A stretch of DNA of 10,374 bases from Nitrospirales bacterium (GTDB taxonomy: Bacteria; Nitrospirota; Thermodesulfovibrionia; Thermodesulfovibrionales; Dissulfurispiraceae), in contig JADLDZ010000062.1 of the NCBI GenBank assembly GCA_020846375.1, positions 1 to 10,374 on the forward strand. The letters run 5' to 3'. A model generated the notes under the pieces. That model did not search any database. It was not told where the DNA came from and worked only from the letters and a program-made list of their open reading frames with translations. How positions within the stretch are numbered: position 1 is the first letter of the stretch; the number at the start of each line of letters is the position of its first letter. Made by a program: the position numbers and the translations under genes. Positions 4,257 through 10,374 of this stretch are shown piece by piece.

Positions 4257-6365
4257 CTAGATCCTTTCGAGATTCGCGTGCCTGGCGGAAAGGCGCTTCA
4301 GACCGACGCTCGGGAAATTCACCGTCACCTTCGTGTCCTCCCCGTCTCCGCAGCAATCACGTATCACCCCGATGCCCCAGGCGGGATGCCTGACCTTGCT
4401 CCCCACTACGTACTGGGGGGAGGCATGCGCGGCGGCCACCTTGACCGGCCGGGCCGGGGCTTTCTGGGATATCTCCTTTTCCATGCACTGGCAGCACTCC
4501 TTCGGGATATCGACGAGGAAACGGGAAGGCTCCTGTTCCTGGAAACGGGAGTAGAGCTTTCTTCTCCTCGACCCCGTCAGGCAGAGGATCTCCTTTGCCC
4601 TCGTCATGCCCACATAGAAGAGCCTTCTCTCTTCCTGCATCTCCGCCGGATCGTCAATAGCCTTGAAGTAGGGGAGAATGCCCTCTTCGAGTCCGATGAT
4701 GAAAATAACCGGAAATTCAAGGCCCTTGGCGCTGTGCAGGGTCATAAGGGACACGGCTGATTTCTTTGCGGAGTTGTTGCCGGCAGAGGCGGAAGCGAGA
4801 GCCACCCTCTCGGCGAAGTCTTTTACGGAAAGGCCTTCCGTGGAGGATATCAGCTCCATGATGTTCTGCAGCCTTTCCTCCTCGATGTCTTCGATGTACC
4901 CGGTCCTCTCCACAATATCCTTCAGCATATCAGCGGCATTTTTGTACGGCGCAGCGGATAGGGCGTTCACGGTCTTTGCAAACTCCTGCAGCTTTTCCTT
5001 GAGGGTTGTCGCTACATTGTTCGCCTTGAGCAGGGAGTTGATGGAGGCGAAAAGACTGAGGGAGTGCTTTTTCGCCTCCTGTTCTACCTTCGTCAGGGTG
5101 GAAGCCCCGATCCCCCGCGGAGGACTGTTGATGATCCTGCGCAGGCTGACGTTGTCGTCATGGTTCAGGGCGAGCCTCATGTAGGAGAGGATGTCTTTTA
5201 TCTCCCTGCGGTGGTAGAAGCTTATCCCGCTTATCACATTATAGGGAATGCCCCCTTCCCGGAGGGCGTCCTCGACGGCTCTGGCCTGGAGGTTTACGCG
5301 GTACAGAATGGCAAAGTTACTGTATTCATAATTATTCTTCAGGTAGAGATCCTTGATGCCGCGTGCGACATACTTTGCCTCCTCATCCTCGGAATTGAGC
5401 CTGCAATAATACACCTTCTCTCCGCATCCCCTGTCGGTCCAGAGCTCTTTCGGCTTCCGGTACGGGTTTCGTGCGATAACGGCGCCGGATACGTTGAGGA
5501 TATTCTGCGTAGAGCGGTAGTTCTGCTCCAGCTTGATGACCTTCGCCTCGGGGAAGTCTTTTTCGAAATTAAGGATATTGCTGACGTCCGCTCCCCTGAA
5601 TTTATAGATGCTCTGATCATCGTCTCCCACCGCACAGAGGTTCCGGTGCGAGGAGGACAGGAGTTGGAGCAGCCTGTATTGAGCAGGATTCGTATCCTGG
5701 AACTCATCCACGAGGAGGTAGGGAAACAACCCCATGTATTTATCGAGTATCTTCGGGTGCTCACTGAAGAGCCTGACGGTGAGCATGATGAGGTCATCGA
5801 AATCGAGGGCATTGCATCGCTTCAATTCGTCCTGGTATTTGAGATACACCCTGCCCAGCTTCTCGTCGAAGCTGAAACCGTCTCCCTGCGAGAGGAATTC
5901 TTCAGGGGAGATCAGTGATGCCTTCAGGATGCTGATCCGGGAAGCAACGCCCTTGTAGAGCGCCTCGTACATGCTGAATTCCTTGAGGATGTGACGCACG
6001 AGATTGCATTGGTCATCCTCATCATAGATGGAAAAATCGGCTTTGAATCCAATGGCTTTTATTTCCCTGCGCAGGATCTTGTTGCATTGGGAATGGAAGG
6101 TTCCGATCCAGGCGTGCCTGATCTCTCCCTCGATGAAACGGGCGATGCGCTCTCTCATCTCGTCTGCGGCTTTGTTGGTGAAGGTGACGGTAAAAATGGA
6201 AAGCGGGGACAGGTTCTTCTTTTTGGTGAGATAGGCAAACTTCTGGGTGATCACCCGTGTCTTGCCGCTCCCTGCACCCGCCAGAACGAGAAGGGGACCC
6301 TTCGTGTGAAGAATTGCCTCCCGCTGCTGGGGATTGAGATCCTCTAATAAGACTTCCTTTGCCAT
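4257..6365 (-). CDS. UvrD/PcrA-type superfamily 1A DNA helicase
   Basis: This 702-residue 3'-5' SF1A helicase is close in length to PcrA and UvrD. Helicase motifs in order are: Q-motif NPQQREAI (11-18), Walker A AGAGSGKT (29-36), Ia TFTNKAADEM (61-70), Ib GTFHS (88-92), II VDEFQDTN (219-226), III GDDDQSIYKFRGA (247-259), IV LEQNYRST (279-286), V LMTLHSAKGLEF (540-551) and VI ERRLFYVGMTRA (579-590). The C-terminus (about 652-702, VGSKVRHPAWGIG and GLKRL) is the small Tudor-like domain that in PcrA/UvrD binds RNA polymerase. Expected roles are nucleotide excision repair, removal of stalled complexes and rolling-circle DNA unwinding. The ATG at 6365 has AAGGAG six bases upstream. The gap to glmS is 134 bases, so both read-through and a separate promoter are possible. 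PcrA and UvrD cannot be told apart by eye. Confidence 0.95.
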   Translation of the reverse strand: MAKEVLLEDLNPQQREAILHTKGPLLVLAGAGSGKTRVITQKFAYLTKKKNLSPLSIFTVTFTNKAADEMRERIARFIEGEIRHAWIGTFHSQCNKILRREIKAIGFKADFSIYDEDDQCNLVRHILKEFSMYEALYKGVASRISILKASLISPEEFLSQGDGFSFDEKLGRVYLKYQDELKRCNALDFDDLIMLTVRLFSEHPKILDKYMGLFPYLLVDEFQDTNPAQYRLLQLLSSSHRNLCAVGDDDQSIYKFRGADVSNILNFEKDFPEAKVIKLEQNYRSTQNILNVSGAVIARNPYRKPKELWTDRGCGEKVYYCRLNSEDEEAKYVARGIKDLYLKNNYEYSNFAILYRVNLQARAVEDALREGGIPYNVISGISFYHRREIKDILSYMRLALNHDDNVSLRRIINSPPRGIGASTLTKVEQEAKKHSLSLFASINSLLKANNVATTLKEKLQEFAKTVNALSAAPYKNAADMLKDIVERTGYIEDIEEERLQNIMELISSTEGLSVKDFAERVALASASAGNNSAKKSAVSLMTLHSAKGLEFPVIFIIGLEEGILPYFKAIDDPAEMQEERRLFYVGMTRAKEILCLTGSRRRKLYSRFQEQEPSRFLVDIPKECCQCMEKEISQKAPARPVKVAAAHASPQYVVGSKVRHPAWGIGVIRDCCGDGEDTKVTVNFPSVGLKRLSARHANLERI

Positions 6366-6378
6366 TTTGTCTCCTTCG

Positions 6379-6387
6379 ATTATAACA
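6379..6387 (-). promoter_or_regulatory. Possible extended -10 promoter for the helicase gene
   Basis: The minus strand reads TGTTATAAT at 6387-6379, a perfect -10 with a TG extension. No convincing -35 lies 16-18 bases upstream. The predicted start, near 6372, would fall inside the AAGGAG ribosome site (6376-6371) and leave a leader of only about seven bases. Either the real start is slightly earlier or the helicase is read from the glmS transcript. The rest of the 134-base gap shows no clear terminator. Confidence 0.35.
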
Positions 6388-6499
6388 TATTACGGCCGAT
6401 TCGACTGCCCAACTACCGGGAAAAACAGAATAATGCACACGTACGGACACGCACCCCTCTCCTCCCTATGCCCCCTCCGCTCCGACCTCCCCGCCGCCT

Positions 6500-8329
6500 C
6501 TATTCAACCGTGAAACTCTTCGCGAGGTTCCTCGGCTGATCCACATCACACCCTCTCAGGACCGCAATATGATAGGCGATGAGCTGCAGCGGGATCGTCA
6601 GGAAGATGGTATTCAGGTAGCTGTTGCTGTCCCTGACGAGGAGGGAGTATTTCGCAAGGCGCCGCACCTCCTCGCTCTCCCTGGTCGAGAGTGCGATGAT
6701 GGTGCCTCCCCGGCTTTTTACCTCCTCCATATTGGAGATTACCTTTTCGAAGAGCTTTCCGGAAGGGGCAAGGACTACAACGGGGAGATCCTCGTCGATG
6801 AGGGCGATGGGGCCGTGCTTCATCTCTCCCGCGGCGTATCCTTCGGCATGGATATAGGAGATTTCCTTCAGTTTCAGGGCGCCCTCGAGGGCGATAGGGT
6901 AACAGATGCCCCTCCCGAGGTAAAGGAAGTCCTTTGTCTTGCAGAGATCCCGCGCGATCATGCCGATCTCGCTGTCCATGCCCAGCACCTCCTCCACTTT
7001 TGCGGGCAGGTGAAGCAGGTCTTCGATAAGGCGTGACGCGGTCTCCCCGGAAAGGACATCCCGGCTTTTCCCCAGGGCGATTGCGAGGAGATAGAGGGCT
7101 ACGATCTGGGTGGTAAAGGCCTTGGTGGAGGCGACACCGATTTCAGGGCCCGAATGGGTGTGAAAGACAAAGTCCGATTCCCGGGAGGCGGTGCTGCCGA
7201 TCACATTGCAGATGCTCAGGACCTTTGCGCCGAGCCGCTTCATCTCCCGCGAGGCGGCGAGAGTATCCGCCGTTTCCCCCGACTGGGTAATAGCGACAAA
7301 GAGGGTGGAGGGGGTGATGATCGGGTTCCGGTAGCGGAATTCGGAGGCGATGTCCACTTCAACGGGGATCCTCGCCATCTCCTCGATCATGTATTTCCCC
7401 ACCATCGCGGCATGGTAGGAGGTCCCGCAGGCAACGATGAAAACCCTGTCGATATTCCGGATCGCCCCGGGGGTAAGGCCGAACTCCTCGATGGCCACCT
7501 CTCCCTTTTCGGGAAAGACCCTGCCCCGTATGGTATCCGCGATGGCCCTCGGCTGTTCATAGATCTCTTTCAGCATGAAATGGCGGTAGCCGCCCTTTTC
7601 CGCCATGGAGGGGCTCCAGGAAATGGTCGAAACGGTCTTGTTCAGGGCTTTTCCCTCCAGGTCGGTGATGATGACGCCGTCCCGGTGCAGGACAGCCATC
7701 TCGTTGTTGTCGAGGAAGATGACCTCTTTCGAGCGGCTGAGGAAGGCGGGAATATCGGAAGCAAGGAAGTATTCCCCCTCGCCCAGTCCGATGACGAGGG
7801 GACTCTCCTTCCTCACCGCAACGATCTTGTCCGGCTCTTGCTCATTGATGACGGCAAAGGCATAGGCGCCCTGCACTTCCCCCATCGCGGCCCTGACGGC
7901 CTCCTCCAGGGGCCGCCCGGATGCGTAGCGGCGTATCAGATGGCAAAGCACTTCGGTGTCGGTGTCTGAAGTGAAAGTGAAACCCTCCTCCTGGAGGCGG
8001 TGCTTGAGCATTACATAATTTTCGATGATCCCGTTATGGACCACCACGATCCCGCCGGAGCGATGGGGATGGGCATTCCTGTCCGAGGGCTTGCCGTGGG
8101 TCGCCCAGCGTGTGTGGCCGATGGCAAGGGTGCTTGTGGTCTCCAGACCGCTGACTATGTCCTCCAGGGAGCTTATCTTGCCTTTGCATCTCTGGACCTC
8201 GATGGCGGCGCTCCCGTTGAAAAAGGCGATGCCGGCGGAATCATACCCCCTGTATTCGAGGCGCTTCAGCCCGTCCATCACGATGGGTATCGCGTTGTGG
8301 CAGCCTATGTATCCGATTATTCCGCACAT
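6500..8329 (-). CDS. glmS: Glutamine-fructose-6-phosphate aminotransferase (isomerizing)
   Basis: GlmS makes glucosamine-6-phosphate from fructose-6-phosphate and glutamine, the entry step to UDP-GlcNAc. At 609 residues it equals the E. coli enzyme in length. The N-terminal Ntn glutaminase domain exposes catalytic Cys2 after Met removal (MCGIIGYIG), with HTRWATHG at 72-79 and the oxyanion Asn99-Gly100. Two SIS isomerase domains follow: CGTSYHAA at 301-308 and TQSGETADT at 348-356 in the first, EISYIHAEGYAAGEMKHGP at 489-507 in the second. The C-terminal tail DVDQPRNLAKSFTVE carries Lys604, equivalent to the catalytic Lys603 of E. coli. GGAGG lies just upstream of the ATG. The gene starts three bases after the glmU stop, so there is no room for a glmS ribozyme leader; expression is as part of the glmU operon. 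Confidence 0.98.
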   Translation of the reverse strand: MCGIIGYIGCHNAIPIVMDGLKRLEYRGYDSAGIAFFNGSAAIEVQRCKGKISSLEDIVSGLETTSTLAIGHTRWATHGKPSDRNAHPHRSGGIVVVHNGIIENYVMLKHRLQEEGFTFTSDTDTEVLCHLIRRYASGRPLEEAVRAAMGEVQGAYAFAVINEQEPDKIVAVRKESPLVIGLGEGEYFLASDIPAFLSRSKEVIFLDNNEMAVLHRDGVIITDLEGKALNKTVSTISWSPSMAEKGGYRHFMLKEIYEQPRAIADTIRGRVFPEKGEVAIEEFGLTPGAIRNIDRVFIVACGTSYHAAMVGKYMIEEMARIPVEVDIASEFRYRNPIITPSTLFVAITQSGETADTLAASREMKRLGAKVLSICNVIGSTASRESDFVFHTHSGPEIGVASTKAFTTQIVALYLLAIALGKSRDVLSGETASRLIEDLLHLPAKVEEVLGMDSEIGMIARDLCKTKDFLYLGRGICYPIALEGALKLKEISYIHAEGYAAGEMKHGPIALIDEDLPVVVLAPSGKLFEKVISNMEEVKSRGGTIIALSTRESEEVRRLAKYSLLVRDSNSYLNTIFLTIPLQLIAYHIAVLRGCDVDQPRNLAKSFTVE

Positions 8330-8332
8330 ATC

Positions 8333-9781
8333 TCACTCCTCCTTCTTCCGGCCCCGGGCCGCTGTCCTGCCGGAGCCTTTCCGGTTCCCGTTCCGCAAGG
8401 GCTTCTGCGCGGAGTCTCTTTCCTGTCTCCGCAGCGCCCAGTTTTCGATATGGTGCTGTGCCGTCCTGCTGAGGGCGAGGGAGAGGGAGGGCACCTCCCT
8501 GGTGATGGTGGACCCCGCTCCCACGTACGCTCCCCTTCCCACCCTGACCGGCGCCACAAGCTGCGTATCGCTGCCGATGAACACCCCGTCCTCGATGATG
8601 GTCTTGTGCTTCTTCCGTCCATCGTAGTTGCAGGTGATGGTGCCCGCCCCGATGTTCACCCCATTGCCGATTTCCGCATCGCCGAGGTAGCTGAGGTGGG
8701 ACGCCTTGGTGCCTTCCCCGATAACGGACTGCTTGATCTCCACGAAATTCCCTATTTTCGCTGAGGGTCCGATGACGGAGCCCGGTCTCAGGTGAGCGAA
8801 GGGCCCCACTCCCGCCCTGTCCCTTACGACCGACGACTCAATGAGGGTGGAATCCTTGATAACCACCCCGTTCCCGAGGACGCTGTCGATGATCCGGGAG
8901 TTGGGGTAGAGCACGCATCCGCTGCCGATGACCGTTCTCCCCTCGATGTGGACATTGGGATAGATGATCGTGTCCTCCCCGATCTCGACGCCGGGGTGGA
9001 TGAAAACGGAATTCTTGTCCATGAAGGTGATTCCCTTGCCGGACAGCCGGGCAAGGACTCTGTCCCTGAGATACAAGCCCGCCCGGTAGAGGTCGTCCCG
9101 TGTGTTGATCCCGGTGAGCTCCGTTTCGTTCCCCAGGGGATGGGCGCCCACGCGGAAGCCTTTCCCTGCCGCGATATGGACCAGGTCGGTCAGGTAATAC
9201 TCACCCTTGCCCTCATTGAGCCGTATTTCCCCCAGGAGCTTCGCCAGGGGTGCTTCGAGGGCATAGACCCCGCTGTTCACTTCCTTTATTTTCTTCTGTT
9301 CCGCGTCGGCATCCCTGTCCTCGATGATGGCCGCAACCGTGGACCCCTTCCTGATGATCCGCCCGTAGGCATGGGGGTCCCCCGCGATGAAGGAAAGGAC
9401 GGAGATATCCTCTTTCCTGCGCCGATGGAGACGGAGAAACTCGTGGAGCGTCTCCGCGGTGAGGAGGGGCGTATCTCCGCTCACCACCAGGAGGGTGCCC
9501 TCGAATTTCTTCAGCACACGGACTGCCGCCTTGCAGGCGTCTCCGGTTCCCCTTGGCTCCTTCTGCACGGCGAAGCTCACCGGGAGATCCTTGAGTGCAT
9601 GCCGTATTCCTTCGTTTTCGGGCCCCACCACCACAACGGAAGAGGCGGGCTTCAGGAACTGCAGCGTCTCGATCACCTGCTGCACCATGGGCTTTCCCCC
9701 CACGGGGTGGAGGACCTTGGGAAGCGCCGATTTCATCCGGGTGCCCAGACCCGCTGCAAGGACTACTGTTGCCAGTTTCAT
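8333..9781 (-). CDS. glmU: Bifunctional GlcN-1-P acetyltransferase / GlcNAc-1-P uridyltransferase
   Basis: GlmU acetylates glucosamine-1-phosphate and then couples it to UTP, giving UDP-GlcNAc. The 482-residue protein has the N-terminal pyrophosphorylase domain with LAAGLGTRMKSALPKVLH (8-25), RGTGD (77-81), the metal Asp103 in SGDTPLL, EVNSGVYA (167-174) and Asn225. A left-handed beta-helix of hexapeptide repeats follows from about 255, including GPFAHLRPG (326-334), catalytic His362 in KASHLSYLGD and GAGTITCNYDG (378-388). I chose ATG 9781, giving MKLATVVLAAG. AAGGAG lies eight bases upstream, and a longer reading from 9838 would overlap the preceding gene without family support. Residues 450-482 form an extra strongly basic tail (many Arg/Lys) beyond the usual end near 455. 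The gene starts one base after the DUF502 stop and ends three bases before glmS. Confidence 0.97.
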   Translation of the reverse strand: MKLATVVLAAGLGTRMKSALPKVLHPVGGKPMVQQVIETLQFLKPASSVVVVGPENEGIRHALKDLPVSFAVQKEPRGTGDACKAAVRVLKKFEGTLLVVSGDTPLLTAETLHEFLRLHRRRKEDISVLSFIAGDPHAYGRIIRKGSTVAAIIEDRDADAEQKKIKEVNSGVYALEAPLAKLLGEIRLNEGKGEYYLTDLVHIAAGKGFRVGAHPLGNETELTGINTRDDLYRAGLYLRDRVLARLSGKGITFMDKNSVFIHPGVEIGEDTIIYPNVHIEGRTVIGSGCVLYPNSRIIDSVLGNGVVIKDSTLIESSVVRDRAGVGPFAHLRPGSVIGPSAKIGNFVEIKQSVIGEGTKASHLSYLGDAEIGNGVNIGAGTITCNYDGRKKHKTIIEDGVFIGSDTQLVAPVRVGRGAYVGAGSTITREVPSLSLALSRTAQHHIENWALRRQERDSAQKPLRNGNRKGSGRTAARGRKKEE

Positions 9782-9782
9782 G

Positions 9783-10374
9783 CTATGCGCTCCTTTTTGC
9801 CGCGGGCTCGCTCCCGGGAGGCTGCAGGAGAGGGTCACGCGATTCCGTTATTCGCGAAGGCGCAGCAATGCCTCCGGACAGGATGATCCTGATACCCTCC
9901 TCAATGGGGATATCGGTATAGATGATGTCGGCATCGTCAAGGAGGACCACCTCGCCGAGATACAGATGGTTGGTGGGGATGTAGATGGCCCGCAGGCAGG
10001 ACTCGTCGTTCCTACAGCGTATTACGCACTCCTTTGTCAGAAAGCCGAAGGCGTATGCCCCGGACCGGGGGTACTCCACAATGACGAATTTCTTGAAGGA
10101 GCTGTTGTTTTCGGGGGAGAAGGCGTCCACCAACTGTTTGATGGCGATATAAATGCTCTTGAAGACCGGGATATGCAGGAAGATCCTCTCCACAGAGCCC
10201 AGCATCCTTTTCCCGAATACGTTCGTCGAGATGATGCCGATGAGAAAGACGCTGACGATTGCGGCAATGAACCCCAACCCTGCCGTATGGTGGCCGAGAA
10301 AGGCGTCGAAAAAAGGGCTCAGGATGCCGTCGACGAATTTGAAAAGACTCACGAGGACGAGAACGGTAAAAACA
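9783..10374 (-). CDS. DUF502 family membrane protein (N-terminus outside window)
   Basis: The frame is open from the window edge to a TAG at 9785-9783, giving about 196 residues. A GTG at 10352 is in frame, but hydrophobic sequence (VFTVLVLV) continues upstream of it, so the true start is probably beyond the window, inside or before the first membrane helix. Visible parts are the end of a first transmembrane segment, a second at about HTAGLGFIAAIVSVFLIGII, and the conserved IPVFKSIYIAIKQL. A soluble beta-rich domain follows (FVIVEYPRSGAYAFGFLT, IYIPTNHLYLGEVVLLDD, IEEGIRIILSGG). These match the DUF502 (PF04367) layout. The function of the family is unknown to me beyond two membrane helices plus a cytoplasmic domain. 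The one-base spacing to glmU suggests translational coupling and perhaps an envelope role (inference). Confidence 0.85.
   Translation of the reverse strand, partial: VFTVLVLVSLFKFVDGILSPFFDAFLGHHTAGLGFIAAIVSVFLIGIISTNVFGKRMLGSVERIFLHIPVFKSIYIAIKQLVDAFSPENNSSFKKFVIVEYPRSGAYAFGFLTKECVIRCRNDESCLRAIYIPTNHLYLGEVVLLDDADIIYTDIPIEEGIRIILSGGIAAPSRITESRDPLLQPPGSEPAAKRSA

Noticed and set aside
5064..5918. Long plus-strand reading frames opposite the helicase, glmS and glmU genes
   Set aside because: They are antisense shadows of minus-strand genes that have complete family motifs; high GC keeps the opposite frames open.
6410..6480. Terminator between glmS and the helicase gene
   Set aside because: On the minus strand a T5 run follows GTGCGTGT/ACGTGTGC repeats, but these do not form a stable inverted stem directly before the T-run.
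8330..8332. glmS ribozyme upstream of glmS
   Set aside because: Only three bases separate glmU and glmS, so there is no space for the ribozyme outside coding sequence and no reason to expect it.

Overview
The window reads as chromosomal DNA from a GC-rich, free-living bacterium. The housekeeping set (PcrA/UvrD helicase, GlmS, GlmU, GatC, self-processing PanD, a DUF502 membrane protein) with biotin synthesis resembles Nitrospirota (Thermodesulfovibrio-like) or Desulfobacterota. This placement is a guess from protein flavour; no rRNA or other decisive marker is present. I see no transposase, integrase, CRISPR array, tRNA or rRNA.

Plus strand, 1-3143: four co-directional genes. They are a 5'-truncated short-chain dehydrogenase/reductase (FabG-like), an APH/choline-kinase-fold small-molecule kinase, a HAD hydrolase and dethiobiotin synthetase BioD. 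Kinase and HAD share an ATGA stop/start overlap. bioD starts on a GTG inside the HAD gene behind a strong Shine-Dalgarno sequence. The last three genes are therefore probably translationally coupled, and bioD suggests the group is the 3' end of a biotin gene cluster that continues upstream of the window.

Intergenic 3144-3520: 377 bases between convergent bioD and panD with no convincing protein. They hold a good sigma70-type promoter (TTGACA-N16-TACCAT with a TG extension) and, about 150 bases downstream, an excellent intrinsic terminator, both on the plus strand. This is the layout of an independently transcribed small RNA and is the best candidate here for something undescribed.

Minus strand, 3521-10374, in transcription order: DUF502 membrane protein (N-terminus outside the window), glmU, glmS, uvrD/pcrA, then gatC and panD. 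DUF502, glmU and glmS are separated by 1 and 3 bases and form a tight operon feeding UDP-GlcNAc synthesis for the cell envelope. uvrD follows after 134 bases and may have its own extended -10. gatC-panD has a separate promoter with a perfect TATAAT and joins a tRNA-amidotransferase subunit to beta-alanine (pantothenate/CoA) synthesis. gatA and gatB are not adjacent.

Metabolically the window touches two cofactor pathways (biotin, pantothenate) and peptidoglycan/LPS precursor supply. Apart from the unassigned kinase/phosphatase pair, an insertion in BioD and the intergenic RNA candidate, the genes look conventional.
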